In this document: positions 26,595-35,323 of the stretch, piece after piece
Layout of the letters: the number at the start of each line of letters is the position of its first letter
How positions within the stretch are numbered: position 1 is the stretch's first letter
NCBI RefSeq assembly: GCF_000143765.1
Contig: NZ_GL379770.1
Coordinates: forward strand, 2,258,903-2,322,902
Direction: 5' to 3'
Length of the DNA stretch: 64,000 nt
Source of the DNA: Sphingobacterium spiritivorum ATCC 33861
Lineage (GTDB): Bacteria > Bacteroidota > Bacteroidia > Sphingobacteriales > Sphingobacteriaceae
Made by a program: the position numbers and the translations under genes
The notes under the pieces: model-generated
Told to the model about the DNA's origin: nothing
Databases searched by the model: none
What the model saw: the letters and a program-made list of their open reading frames with translations, nothing else

Positions 26595-27404
26595 TTATAA
26601 TATATTTAAATTTCGATCATCCAGTTTAAAGTCATTCGGCGCATACTTCAGGTTATTAATGACCTGTTGCAGATCCCACTGATCCAGATTCGGAATATCG
26701 ATCTGATAGTGGATTTCAATCTCCTTATTTCGCAGACTTTCCACGCGAACAATATTCGAATTACCGCGAAGCGATAATATAGCATCTTTATTCTCCTGAT
26801 CCGCTTCTGTCAGTGTATCCAGGTTTCGCATAATCATCACTGTCGCCAGAAGGTCCAGCTTCGGATAATAAAAGGTACCGTTGTTACCCACGGTCGTATC
26901 TATGCGATAGCCTACACTTTCGGCCAGCTTGACCGTATACGGAGCACAAAGCGCAAATAAGGACTTGATCCCGACCTGCGTACTGATCGCTGCTCCTGCC
27001 CTTGTCAGGAAGATACTACCAATTCCGTATCCTGCGATTTCACGTGAATTCCACAATCCACACCCTTCTCCTGTTCCCTGCTTTGCATATTGATAGACCA
27101 GATCGTACACACTTGCATCCATTGCTCCGGTTGCCTGTTCTATCGGAAGCGGCTCACTACCCCCTGCCACATGAATGCGTACACCACCATACACCCTCTC
27201 GCCGTCTAATGATTCTACAATCAAAACAAAAGCAGCAGGATTATACATCCAGTCATTCTTAGAGGATGTAACCTTCTTTACACCTATAGCGGTCAGGACA
27301 TGAGCATGCCCTTCTATAAAACGTTCACAGGTCTGTGGATCATCAATAGCACGAAATGCTCTCAATCTCACTACCGGACGTCCATCGTTAAATACTAATG
27401 CCAC
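26595..27404 (-). CDS. GNAT-fold acyltransferase-like protein
   Basis: The 269-residue product appears to have a GNAT-type core, judged from VRIHVAGGSEPLPIEQATG, then NSREIAGYGIGSIFLTRAG, SLFALCAPYTVKLAESVGYRI and a late strand pair. The arrangement recalls larger GNAT relatives such as PEP-CTERM or LuxI-like acyltransferases, where an 'E-i-x-R/G' strand precedes a helix, but the conserved LuxI residues are not all visible. The C-terminal 60 residues were not recognised. It uses GTG at 27404; the downstream methyltransferase ATG touches its TAA. Function is open: acyl transfer to make a small molecule is an inference. Confidence 0.55.
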   Translation of the reverse strand: MALVFNDGRPVVRLRAFRAIDDPQTCERFIEGHAHVLTAIGVKKVTSSKNDWMYNPAAFVLIVESLDGERVYGGVRIHVAGGSEPLPIEQATGAMDASVYDLVYQYAKQGTGEGCGLWNSREIAGYGIGSIFLTRAGAAISTQVGIKSLFALCAPYTVKLAESVGYRIDTTVGNNGTFYYPKLDLLATVMIMRNLDTLTEADQENKDAILSLRGNSNIVRVESLRNKEIEIHYQIDIPNLDQWDLQQVINNLKYAPNDFKLDDRNLNIL

Positions 27405-27434
27405 GGAAATTTTATAAAATATTCAATTGAAACA

Positions 27435-27442
27435 CAAAACTA
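27435..27442 (-). promoter_or_regulatory. -7 box TAGTTTTG for the GNAT-methyltransferase-kinase operon
   Basis: The minus strand reads TAGTTTTG, matching TAnnTTTG, 30 bases before GTG 27404. No clear -33 box. Confidence 0.4.
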
Positions 27443-27621
27443 ATCAATAAAAACTAAAGCTGTGGCTGTTCCAGAAAATAATATGAAGGGATATTGCTTT
27501 TCAGTGAATGTGCTTTTATTGCTCCTCATTAACAGTTGAAAACTTTAACAGTTTAATCCGGAAAGTCCTCCCAAAACAGAAGGAAATATGCTTCTGTCCT
27601 GCAGAAAATCATAAACTTATG

Positions 27622-27629
27622 TATATTTG
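27622..27629 (+). promoter_or_regulatory. -7 box TATATTTG for the small membrane gene at 27663
   Basis: An exact TAnnTTTG match ends 33 bases before the ATG. No -33 TTTG at standard spacing. Confidence 0.45.
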
Positions 27630-27662
27630 AGAGTGAACTAATACTATACCCTATATTAACCC

Positions 27663-27911
27663 ATGAAAACGGAAAATCTAAAAGAAATGAGCGATGAAGA
27701 ATTGCTTAAAAAAAAGAGAATCACAAGTACAGCAACGGGCGTTCTTGCAGGAATGCTGCTTCTGCTTTTGATTCTAGCGACTTACATTTCACTTACAAAG
27801 GGTTTCAGCGCACTGATCGTTATACCTATTGCTCTGTCTCCCACATTAATTCTTAATTTTAAAACGGTCAAAGAAATAAAACTTGAATTGAAATCAAGAG
27901 GTCTTTCATAG
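27663..27911 (+). CDS. Small membrane protein of the 'redox-active disulfide protein 2' annotation family
   Basis: The 82-residue product has a charged N-terminus (ENLKEMSDEELLKKKR), two membrane helices (about 23-42 and 48-65) and a basic C-terminal helix (KEIKLELKSRGLS). Very similar Bacteroidota proteins carry the database name 'redox-active disulfide protein 2', but no cysteine is present here, so that name says nothing about function. It has its own -7 box and a downstream bidirectional terminator. Confidence 0.65.
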   Translation: MKTENLKEMSDEELLKKKRITSTATGVLAGMLLLLLILATYISLTKGFSALIVIPIALSPTLILNFKTVKEIKLELKSRGLS

Positions 27912-27971
27912 AAAACTGAAAGTTAACTATAAAAGATAAATAAAATAAAGCTTTACATCAGATAATCCAAC

Positions 27972-28014
27972 TAAAATCAGTTCGCTTTGTAACAGATCAG
28001 GCGAACTGATTTTA
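27972..28014. terminator. Bidirectional terminator between facing genes
   Basis: Perfect 14-base arms (27972-27985 and 28001-28014) around a 15-base loop lie between the small membrane gene and the facing grpB-like gene. Confidence 0.6.
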
Positions 28015-28040
28015 AATCTCTCCCTGCAGCTATTGTCGAT

Positions 28041-28634
28041 CTAAAGATCATTATACCATTGTATGGCTTTCTGTTCTTCTCTTTTCAGGAAAGAGTCTTT
28101 AGCAGCATTGTAATCATTACCATCTATCCACTCCTGCTTACTCAATTTTTCTTTGAGTTGCTGATACTCTTCTCTGACAACTGAATGATTGCGCAAATAA
28201 TCCCGGAATGCGATATGTCTGATCCAGTGTTCCGATGCCAAAGGTATTACATGAATATGAGCCATGCGCCATGTATGGTTGTGCAATTCCTCAGTAACAT
28301 CCGCTATAGAAGTAATATGTACAGGTAGCCCCAGACTTCCGGGAGACTGATGAAGTCGTACAAAAAATCTTCTGTACGGCATATCCGCATTATAATTTTC
28401 GTAATAAATGTAATCCTCAGCCATCAGAAGATCAGGAATCTTATCCAGGTCTTCGGGGTCTTTTACCCCGATCATAATATCAATAATGGGTTTTGCAGAC
28501 AGATTTTTGACCGAGGTACTACCAATATGCTCAATCCGCACATCAAAATCACTAAGATAGGTTTTTAGTTCCGTTTCCAGTGAAGCAAAAGATGCAGTCC
28601 ATAACGGGTTATACTTTTCGAACGTTACTTTCAT
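28041..28634 (-). CDS. GrpB family protein (UPF0157)
   Basis: The 197-residue product is a clear GrpB/UPF0157 protein, a distant nucleotidyltransferase-fold family. It has the motifs VTFEKYNPLWTASF, FDVRIEHIGSTSV and SAKPIIDIMIGV near the N-terminus (the 'HIGSTSV..L.aKPiiDi' signature) and H-x-x-P-x-x-S-E-H-W-I-R-H later. The family has no established reaction in bacteria. It stands alone, with a -7 box 53 bases upstream. Confidence 0.88.
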   Translation of the reverse strand: MKVTFEKYNPLWTASFASLETELKTYLSDFDVRIEHIGSTSVKNLSAKPIIDIMIGVKDPEDLDKIPDLLMAEDYIYYENYNADMPYRRFFVRLHQSPGSLGLPVHITSIADVTEELHNHTWRMAHIHVIPLASEHWIRHIAFRDYLRNHSVVREEYQQLKEKLSKQEWIDGNDYNAAKDSFLKREEQKAIQWYNDL

Positions 28635-28949
28635 ATGTATATCAGTGTCTTTAAGGGGTGATAAAGCAGCCAGATTCTTTATTATCCAAATCTAAGCGAA
28701 AGATTGGTCTGAAGCAGAGCATAATTTTCTGAAATAACGAAAATTGTATTTAAACCCTTATAAACAGAGGCTGAAACAATACATCTGCACTTGAACAGTA
28801 ATAGAAATCCTTCTAGAATTGTCAGACAATGCAGGCAATTAATATCTCTTCATTTAAGGCGAATATTAAACGAAACCGGACAAATTTAAGGTAACAGTTA
28901 CATCATCCTGTTAAATAGCTTATATTTAAGTCAATTAAGCGTCTGCACC
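28635..28949. other. Divergent intergenic region, no gene seen
   Basis: About 315 bases separate the divergent grpB-like and small membrane genes. Besides the minus-strand -7 box at 28687-28694 and a variant plus-strand box TATATTTA at 28921-28928, nothing was recognised. Confidence 0.5.
28687..28694 (-). promoter_or_regulatory. -7 box TAGATTTG for the grpB-like gene
   Basis: The minus strand reads TAGATTTG, an exact consensus match 53 bases before the ATG at 28634. Confidence 0.4.
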
Positions 28950-29468
28950 ATGAAAACAATAGAATTTAATCAACGAAATCTTAAGCAGGTAAAAGTATTA
29001 TTATTGCCTTTTGCAATTTACATAATCCTTTACTTTTGGATACTATCCAGTAATGAGCGTGTAATTGAATGGATAAATCAGTATTCAGGCCCTGCACTCG
29101 GATTAGCACTGATCTTTGCTACTCCTGTATTTCTACCTCTGTTTCTTATTCTGGCCAGAATGAGAACATCTACGACAGTCTCCTTTGATGAGCACAGGAT
29201 GACCATTCAACTCAAAAACGGGAAACAAAAGGAAATAAGCTATTCCCAGATTCACGCCTTAAAACTTAATCATCCCCTTCCTAATACACTGACCGTATCC
29301 GGATCAGATAATAAAGTAATTTACACTTTTCGCCCCTTGAATAATGATACGCCCAATAAGGAGATTCTTGCTGAGCTGGTCCGGCATATCAACTTCAGAA
29401 TAGATCTGCTACCTCCTGTTAAATATTTTAAAGTAACATTTGAGTCCAGAACATATACGAGAATATAA
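28950..29468 (+). CDS. Two-helix membrane protein with short PH-like domain
   Basis: The 172-residue product has two membrane helices (about 14-33 and 47-67). A cytoplasmic part follows with VSFDEHRMTIQLKNGKQKEI and SYSQIHALKLNH, a strand order seen in bacterial PH-like domains, similar in plan to the protein at 20945-21415. It was not recognised further. The next gene starts 30 bases later in the same direction, so the two are likely co-transcribed. Confidence 0.55.
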   Translation: MKTIEFNQRNLKQVKVLLLPFAIYIILYFWILSSNERVIEWINQYSGPALGLALIFATPVFLPLFLILARMRTSTTVSFDEHRMTIQLKNGKQKEISYSQIHALKLNHPLPNTLTVSGSDNKVIYTFRPLNNDTPNKEILAELVRHINFRIDLLPPVKYFKVTFESRTYTRI

Positions 29469-29498
29469 ATCAGCTATCTAAAGATAAAATAAAAGCCT

Positions 29499-30317
29499 AT
29501 GAATAAATATCTGAAAGATTGCTTAATTGTATTTGCTGTTCTTCTTTGTATTGGACTGCTGATCATGGCCTGGATATGGTGGGCTTTGGAAAACAGACAC
29601 AAAGATGCCGAACGTGACGGTGTAGAAATATCACTTATCTGTGATACGGTAAAGATGATAACGGAACAACCGACTTTGGGTTTTATAAAATTTGAAGCAA
29701 GTGATCTGGAAACCCTGAAATTTCAAATATTAAGGGACGGAAAGTTTATCGAAGAAAAAATGATCAGGACAGATTTCACAAAACAGAATGATGATATCAT
29801 CTGGAAAGTCAGTATCCCTTATAAGCAATTTTTGAAAACAGACACCATAGTCCTGACAACCGCTAATAAGCTTATTTATTACATCTCTGATTATCATCAT
29901 TATGCCTATCTGCAATATGGGATGTTTGGATATCTGGGATCCCACGACTGCCGCTTCAGTGAGGATTGCATAATCAATGGCCGTCATTCCAGCGGTATTA
30001 TAGACCGTATGGATGGATGGGTAAATGTAGAAAAAGCCAAACATATAGCCTATCTGGACCCTTCTACTGATGAGTACGAGGCCTTTGCAAGAAGTATGCC
30101 TGTAAAAACAAGAGATGCTGAAATCATTTTTCAGGATAACAGAGAAAATAAAACCTTATACTCTATGTATTCCTATGGTATAGAAGTTACCCCAAACGAG
30201 AGTTACTATGTGTTTGCAGAGGAACTTGAAAACCGGAGAGGACATATGGATGTGATCAAAATCAACACCAGGTCTGGCGCTTACAAGCGTTATAAGAACT
30301 ATCCTTTTGAAAACTAA
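29499..30317 (+). CDS. Membrane-anchored hypothetical protein
   Basis: The 272-residue product has one N-terminal membrane helix (about residues 8-30) and a periplasmic domain rich in aromatic residues. The domain includes VEISLICDTVKMITEQPTLG, YISDYHHYAYLQYGMFGYLG with a following SHDC, and a final strand pair. It was not recognised; it may be a small beta-sandwich. It follows a membrane protein gene by 30 bases and ends at a hairpin terminator. Confidence 0.55.
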   Translation: MNKYLKDCLIVFAVLLCIGLLIMAWIWWALENRHKDAERDGVEISLICDTVKMITEQPTLGFIKFEASDLETLKFQILRDGKFIEEKMIRTDFTKQNDDIIWKVSIPYKQFLKTDTIVLTTANKLIYYISDYHHYAYLQYGMFGYLGSHDCRFSEDCIINGRHSSGIIDRMDGWVNVEKAKHIAYLDPSTDEYEAFARSMPVKTRDAEIIFQDNRENKTLYSMYSYGIEVTPNESYYVFAEELENRRGHMDVIKINTRSGAYKRYKNYPFEN

Positions 30318-30350
30318 CAAAGCCCGAAAACTGTAGTTTTCCGGCTTTGT
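30317..30350. terminator. Bidirectional hairpin terminator
   Basis: Sixteen-base arms (30317-30332 and 30335-30350) pair with one mismatch. It lies between converging genes and probably serves both. Confidence 0.65.
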
Positions 30351-30380
30351 TATACCCCATCAATACGTTTGCTGTGTCAG

Positions 30381-31703
30381 TTATTGTTCTTTAGTAAAGA
30401 GAAACTCTCCTCCCCGTTGCTTCAGCACAAAAGATTTGTTATCGGGATTAAATTCCATCACAATTCCTGCCTGATCAAACTTAAACTTGTGCTTTTCTGT
30501 TGCTTCCAGTGAAAATGATGGTTGTCCGCTGGCTTGTGCCACAAGTGTTTTATTATCTTTTGTAACTGTTATTTTAATAGGAATCTGCGTCGAAGCATAG
30601 CTTCCCAGATAAATATCCAGATCTTCCGAACTGTTTTCATAAGTCCTAAAATCCGGAATATCAAAAGGCTTATTGTAAAAAGCACGCAGTGCTGCAATTG
30701 CAATATTATTATTGTTAAAGTCAGTCCCGTTTGAAGTAAGTGCAAAAGCTACATTTCCATCTTCAAAATACGAAAATGTTGACGAAAAGCCATCTATACC
30801 TCCGTTATGCCCGTACCCTTTTTTATCGTAAAAAGGCACCTGAAATAAGCCCATACCATAATTATCTTTGATAGTCTTCATCAATTCAACGCTCGCTTTA
30901 GTAAGCAGCTTCCCGTTAAAGAGTGCCTCCGCAAACTTTGTCAGATCCGAAGGTGTAGATACGATACCTCCGGCCCCTAATGGGATAGAAATGTCTGTTT
31001 CGGATTCAGGCTTCCAGTCCCCCGCAAAATCATAAGATTTCGCCTCATTGTTTTTAACATTAATCTTACCGCCAAGATAGGTATTCTGCAAGCCCAGAGG
31101 TTTGGTGATATTTGCTGTCAACAGATCTGCATAGGATTTTTTTAAAGTTTTCTCAAGAATGTAGGTCAGTAGCACAAAATTGGAATTACTATATTCTCCT
31201 TTACTATCCGGTTCAAAATCACTTCCGGCCTTTGTAATGACATCCACCATATCTTTTTCAGACATCACTTTAGTATTCCAGTTCAGATAATCCGCATCAT
31301 CAGTAAAATTATGGATCCCGCTTCTGTGATTTAGCAGATGACCTACCGTGATCTTATCCGCATTTTTTATCGCCGGAAAATACTGTTTAATAGTCTGATC
31401 AAGAGATAGTTTTTTATCCTCTGCCGCTTTCAGCACTAATACCGTTGTAAAAGTCTTGGAGATAGAGCCAATTCTGTACTTTGAATTTTCATTGGCTTTG
31501 ATCTTATTCTCCAGATCAATATATCCGACAGATTTGGCATATACCCTTTCTCCATTTTGAGAAATAGCGATACTCCCCATAAACTTGTTATTATCTTCCA
31601 GTGTTTGGATATACAAGTCAAGTTTTTCTGTGTCTATCTTTTGTGCAGATGCAAGTGATGCAACAAAAAAGACAGCTAAATAGGTTACTGATTTTTTAAG
31701 CAT
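30381..31703 (-). CDS. Class C beta-lactamase-like serine hydrolase
   Basis: The 440-residue exported protein has a signal peptide (ending SLASAQ) and a penicillin-binding fold. The nucleophile S80 and K83 lie in GSISKTF, tyrosine motif YSNSN lies near 168, and the third motif HNGG lies near 295 in place of K-T-G. Such proteins include D-aminopeptidases, esterases and class C-type peptidases, so beta-lactam resistance should not be assumed. Residues 350-440 form a separate beta domain. It is the last gene of an operon with a PadR regulator and a HAAS-type protein, six bases after the latter. Confidence 0.88.
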   Translation of the reverse strand: MLKKSVTYLAVFFVASLASAQKIDTEKLDLYIQTLEDNNKFMGSIAISQNGERVYAKSVGYIDLENKIKANENSKYRIGSISKTFTTVLVLKAAEDKKLSLDQTIKQYFPAIKNADKITVGHLLNHRSGIHNFTDDADYLNWNTKVMSEKDMVDVITKAGSDFEPDSKGEYSNSNFVLLTYILEKTLKKSYADLLTANITKPLGLQNTYLGGKINVKNNEAKSYDFAGDWKPESETDISIPLGAGGIVSTPSDLTKFAEALFNGKLLTKASVELMKTIKDNYGMGLFQVPFYDKKGYGHNGGIDGFSSTFSYFEDGNVAFALTSNGTDFNNNNIAIAALRAFYNKPFDIPDFRTYENSSEDLDIYLGSYASTQIPIKITVTKDNKTLVAQASGQPSFSLEATEKHKFKFDQAGIVMEFNPDNKSFVLKQRGGEFLFTKEQ

Positions 31704-31709
31704 AATAAG

Positions 31710-32309
31710 TTATTTAAGGATTCTTTTTAATCGAAGTAGTAAGGTTATGAGCACATACAAAATAATTGCCAGCAGCAGCATAGCCGGAATAAACCAATGG
31801 CCTAATTGCTCATACTGCAGATAACTGATTCCATTTTCTCTGTAATACCCCAGAATAAAAATTTCATTGGGCTTAAAGAAAAAGCCAACATTTTCGGGGT
31901 CTACCAGCTTTGCACCAATGAGGAATATAAAACCAAACAGCAGCAAATATAACAGCGTGAAGATCACATAAGATATCCCGTTACCGATATTCAATATAAG
32001 CGCTTTCAGAATATGGAAAGGATTAAATGACCTGGTTGCTTCTTCAAGTTTTTTTTCAGCTACCAAAGGCTTCAGAAATATTTCCGGTTGTCCTAGCTTT
32101 TCCAGCACATCCAGCAAGCGCTCCACTTCCCCCTTTTCCATTGCTGCAGGATCTGTTATACTTTCGTAAATATGACTGTTGATCTCCAGCAATACCTCTT
32201 GCTGATTTGTCTTATCAAGCGATTTTGTAGCCTGCTGAATTCTGGATATATAATCCAGATAAATCCGTTTTGAATTTTTATCCTTAAATGCGATCTCTTT
32301 AAATTTCAT
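31710..32309 (-). CDS. HAAS-domain membrane protein (DUF1700-like)
   Basis: The 199-residue product has an N-terminal helical HAAS-like domain (about 10-80: LDYISRIQQATKSLD, LLEINSHIYESI, LGQPEIFLKPLV) and two or three C-terminal membrane helices (about 110-135 and 170-192). HAAS domains usually occur with PadR regulators and are thought to sense membrane or signal state. Its start overlaps the padR stop by four bases (32306-32309), so translation is coupled. The target is probably the serine hydrolase or the membrane itself. Confidence 0.7.
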   Translation of the reverse strand: MKFKEIAFKDKNSKRIYLDYISRIQQATKSLDKTNQQEVLLEINSHIYESITDPAAMEKGEVERLLDVLEKLGQPEIFLKPLVAEKKLEEATRSFNPFHILKALILNIGNGISYVIFTLLYLLLFGFIFLIGAKLVDPENVGFFFKPNEIFILGYYRENGISYLQYEQLGHWFIPAMLLLAIILYVLITLLLRLKRILK

Positions 32310-32638
32310 ATTAGATTTATGGTTGTATTAAGGTTGTCCCAATAAATTTTCATTTCGCTTGCAGTACTTAATCCCAAAGTCGTGATCTTGTAGTACTTTC
32401 TCGGAATACCGGACTCCTGCTCTACCCATTTGGATTCGACCAGTTCTTCTTTTTTCAGTCTGTTCATCAAAGGATAAAGTGTACCCTCAGCAATTTCAAT
32501 ACTGGTTTTCTTCTTTATCTCATTAATCAGATCATATCCGTAATATTCCTTTTCATCTTTCAGAATACTTAACACCAAAAAAGACAGTGTGCCTTTTTTC
32601 AGTTGGGAAATCCATTTAGTAGTAAAGTCTTCATTCAT
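32306..32638 (-). CDS. PadR family transcriptional regulator
   Basis: The 110-residue winged-helix protein shows the family pattern: WISQLKKGTLSFLVLSIL, YYGYDLINEIKKKT, EGTLYPLMNRLKKEELV and SGIPRKYYKITTLG. PadR proteins repress by binding an inverted repeat in their own promoter. Such a dyad (32660-32683) lies directly upstream here. A TTG at 32656 is also in frame, but the -7 box covers 32643-32650, so the ATG at 32638 is used. With that start the mRNA would be nearly leaderless. It is the first gene of the PadR-HAAS-hydrolase operon. Confidence 0.88.
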   Translation of the reverse strand: MNEDFTTKWISQLKKGTLSFLVLSILKDEKEYYGYDLINEIKKKTSIEIAEGTLYPLMNRLKKEELVESKWVEQESGIPRKYYKITTLGLSTASEMKIYWDNLNTTINLI

Positions 32639-32642
32639 CAAA

Positions 32643-32683
32643 CAAATATAAAACAAAATACATAGTATAACAAAGTACCATGT
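32643..32683 (-). promoter_or_regulatory. padR promoter with overlapping dyad (probable PadR operator)
   Basis: On the minus strand TTTG (32674-32671) is followed after 20 bases by TATATTTG (32650-32643), an exact -33/-7 Bacteroidota promoter. An inverted repeat ACATAGTA N8 TACCATGT (32660-32683, one mismatch per arm) covers the -33 box. This is where an autoregulatory PadR would be expected to bind. Protein binding itself is inference. Confidence 0.6.
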
Positions 32684-32803
32684 TAAATTATATATTGAAA
32701 AGAGAGCACAAAGCAGTTACCAGTTGATTATCAACGAATTAATTTTAATTAATTAATATTATCAGCGAAAAATTACAGTTATAATGTCTGTTTCGGGGAA
32801 CTG

Positions 32804-34105
32804 TTATTTAATAATATAGAGTTTTCTCAGACTGTTGGTAAACAGTTTATAGTGCAGATTTTTATTTTCGAAATACAGATAGGTCGTAAAAAAATCATTA
32901 TCCGGCCGGCTCAAGGTACCGAATAGCTGGCCATTGATGGCTACAGGGGTCTGCTTCCATTCCTCATCCAGATAAAATTCATCCTTAAACTTCAACGTAT
33001 CCTTACCGACAGTCAGGTTCGTATAAAGATATCCTAACCATTCGTCAGATTTTGAAGCAGGAGTATTACCTCCGATAATATGTGTAAGTCGGGTCAGTTT
33101 TACCTTCTCAAAATACTGTGATTCTATATTTGTACTAACATTATCTACCCAGTCAAGTCCGTTTTCAGCTAAATGTCCAAATATGTTATTGATAGTTTTT
33201 CCCCTACTCCGTACATACGGATATCCTTTTCTATCCTCATTCAGATTCTCAAAAAAGATAAACCAGTCCTCACCTATTTTGTACACAATTTTTTGAAAGT
33301 AGATTGTTTCCTGACCTTCCTTACGCAGAGAATGGTCATAATCTGTATAAAACACAGAAGCATCACCTTGTATTCTACGATAAAGTTCAATCTGCCGGCC
33401 TTCGTCCCAGTCCAGATGTTCATTTTGAATGGATATCGATTTTTGGGAGGTATCCGCGTCGAGTGGCCAGGTCTTGTAATAAGCTTTATCTGCATTGATC
33501 AGATAGCCCTCAAAAAGCACCTCCTGGTCTCTATAGTTGTGTTGTATGTAGTTGTACGTACCGGAGATATTCCCTGAAGGATCCAGTTTTGTAAATTCAT
33601 ACACAGTAAATCTACGGTCAGAATTCCCCTCACCTTTCTTTTCTCTTTTGATAATCAGATCGTTATTTGAAGTAAGATAATGATCTATACGCTCCTCACT
33701 TTCGTACAGCAATGTTATCGTTCTGCTTCCAAACTTCAAAGGCGGCTGATTGATATCCTGATATGCGGAATATGATGGAGGAAGTTTATCGGAATGAAAC
33801 AGGTTTCTCAGCCATATGTCCAGATTCCAAAGTCCGGAATTATAAAGCGTGAACAACAACAGGATACCTGATACTGAAAATAGCCAGGCCAGTTTGTGTA
33901 TAGACCTGAAGTAATCAAAAATATAATAAAACAGAAACCCGCCAATAAAAACAACAGGCGTGAACAACAGATAGCCTAATCCGTCAAGGCCACCTTTGGG
34001 TATAAAATAGATGATAATACCATACACTACTGTTATACCTAAGGCACAAAGCAGCGCTTTTTGTATTTTCTTATGTTTTTGCTTATTTGAGGGTACTTCT
34101 TCCAT
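32804..34105 (-). CDS. Multi-helix membrane protein, unknown function
   Basis: The 433-residue product has four predicted membrane helices in the first 120 residues (VVYGIIIYFI, LLFTPVVFIGGFLFYYIF, LAWLFSVSGILLLFTLY and a shorter one). A large soluble domain (about 130-433) follows, beta-rich and with many aromatic and charged residues, for example RRIQGDASVFYTDYDHSLRK. It was not recognised. It stands alone; no partner gene is in operon with it. Confidence 0.55.
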   Translation of the reverse strand: MEEVPSNKQKHKKIQKALLCALGITVVYGIIIYFIPKGGLDGLGYLLFTPVVFIGGFLFYYIFDYFRSIHKLAWLFSVSGILLLFTLYNSGLWNLDIWLRNLFHSDKLPPSYSAYQDINQPPLKFGSRTITLLYESEERIDHYLTSNNDLIIKREKKGEGNSDRRFTVYEFTKLDPSGNISGTYNYIQHNYRDQEVLFEGYLINADKAYYKTWPLDADTSQKSISIQNEHLDWDEGRQIELYRRIQGDASVFYTDYDHSLRKEGQETIYFQKIVYKIGEDWFIFFENLNEDRKGYPYVRSRGKTINNIFGHLAENGLDWVDNVSTNIESQYFEKVKLTRLTHIIGGNTPASKSDEWLGYLYTNLTVGKDTLKFKDEFYLDEEWKQTPVAINGQLFGTLSRPDNDFFTTYLYFENKNLHYKLFTNSLRKLYIIK

Positions 34106-34187
34106 TCGTAAAATTTAGATATAATTCTAAATAAAAACAAAAGCAAAAATTAACAACAGATTGTCTGAATATGGAAGCGATCCGTTT

Positions 34188-35171
34188 TTATTTGAAAAGT
34201 TCCAGAATCTCCGCTACACTTACCTTTCCAAAGTAGGCTGTAAGATCTGTTGAAGACAGCAGCTTTTCTATATGATCAACATCATGCCTTTGACCTGTAA
34301 GTACCTTTTCCAACTCTTCAATAGGCCTGGATGCAAAGAAATCGCCAAATATTTTTACTTTTTCCATAATTCCCTTATCTACATCCAAATGCAGTTCGAT
34401 AAATCCGGCGGGTATTTTGACAGCTTTTTTAAAGTTATAATTAGGCGAGAATCCATAATTCCAGTCCCATGTACTATATTTTTCTGTCACCAGCTTCTCG
34501 ATACCCGCTATATCTTCCTTCGTAAACTGATATACACTGGCTTCTGTATTATTCTGCAGCATCTCGCCGATCAGCAATTGCTTAAGGATTTCAGTAGTTG
34601 TATTTTCAGGTAAATATTCTATTAAATTAGTAACTCTTGCTCTGTTGGATTTAACTGCTTTATCTACAAATTTTAACGGGTTTACCTTTATAGCCTCCAC
34701 CAGTACGTTCATCTGAGAATTGAGAAGAATTGTTCCGTGCTGGATCATTTTCCCATTTTTGGCGAGCTTGGCATTACCACTAAACTTCTTGCCATCGACC
34801 AGCAAATCATTCCGTCCTTCAAGTCTCGCCGGTACATTCATCTTGTTTAGTATGGCAATGACAGGTTGCGTAAACTGAGAAAAGTCCATGAAATCATTTT
34901 TACCGAGTAGCGTATGAAAAGAAAAATTCAGGTTCCCCGTATCGTGATATACTGTGCCCCCTCCGGACATTCTTCTTACCACTTTAATATGTTGCTCTCT
35001 GACATAATCCAGATTAATCTCTGATAACGTATTCTGAAACTTACCAACAATAATAGAGGGCGCATTGACATACAACAGAAAAATATCTTCTTTGGGATAT
35101 TTGTACAACAAGTACTCCTCAGAAGCAATATTAAAATAAGCATTAGTAGAAGGTGAATCTATAATCATCAT
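34188..35171 (-). CDS. lplA: Lipoate-protein ligase A
   Basis: The 327-residue product is a full-length LplA. The lipoate/ATP-binding motif RRMSGGGTVYHDTGNLNFSF covers about residues 66-85, and the catalytic lysine lies in GKKFSGNAK near 129. The C-terminal accessory domain (about 240-327) is also present. It activates free lipoate with ATP and attaches it to lipoyl domains of pyruvate or 2-oxoglutarate dehydrogenase and GcvH. A TAAATTTG -7 box (minus strand, 35189-35196) lies 18 bases before the ATG. It is a single gene. Confidence 0.92.
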   Translation of the reverse strand: MMIIDSPSTNAYFNIASEEYLLYKYPKEDIFLLYVNAPSIIVGKFQNTLSEINLDYVREQHIKVVRRMSGGGTVYHDTGNLNFSFHTLLGKNDFMDFSQFTQPVIAILNKMNVPARLEGRNDLLVDGKKFSGNAKLAKNGKMIQHGTILLNSQMNVLVEAIKVNPLKFVDKAVKSNRARVTNLIEYLPENTTTEILKQLLIGEMLQNNTEASVYQFTKEDIAGIEKLVTEKYSTWDWNYGFSPNYNFKKAVKIPAGFIELHLDVDKGIMEKVKIFGDFFASRPIEELEKVLTGQRHDVDHIEKLLSSTDLTAYFGKVSVAEILELFK

Positions 35172-35259
35172 AATATGTACAATTTAAACAAATTTAGCAA
35201 GTTTTTCTAAAGCGCACGCTTTACAGAATAATGATGATGTGACCACATCTCATAAAGAA

Positions 35260-35294
35260 AAAGTCGCAATCATTCCGGAAATGATTGCGACTTC
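35260..35294 (-). terminator. Rho-independent terminator of the GNAT gene
   Basis: AAGTCGCAATCATT and AATGATTGCGACTT pair perfectly around a short loop. T's follow on the minus strand, about 30 bases after the GNAT stop. Confidence 0.75.
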
Positions 35295-35323
35295 TATCCA
35301 CATTATCAATACAGAACAGCAGT

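Noticed and set aside
26595-27404. Naming the GNAT-like protein an acyl-homoserine-lactone synthase
   Set aside because: The conserved LuxI residues are not convincingly present, and Bacteroidota rarely make such lactones; only a GNAT-type fold is claimed.
30381-31703. Antibiotic-resistance beta-lactamase
   Set aside because: The third motif is HNGG and the neighbours are PadR and HAAS proteins; peptidase or esterase relatives are more likely, so no resistance role is called.
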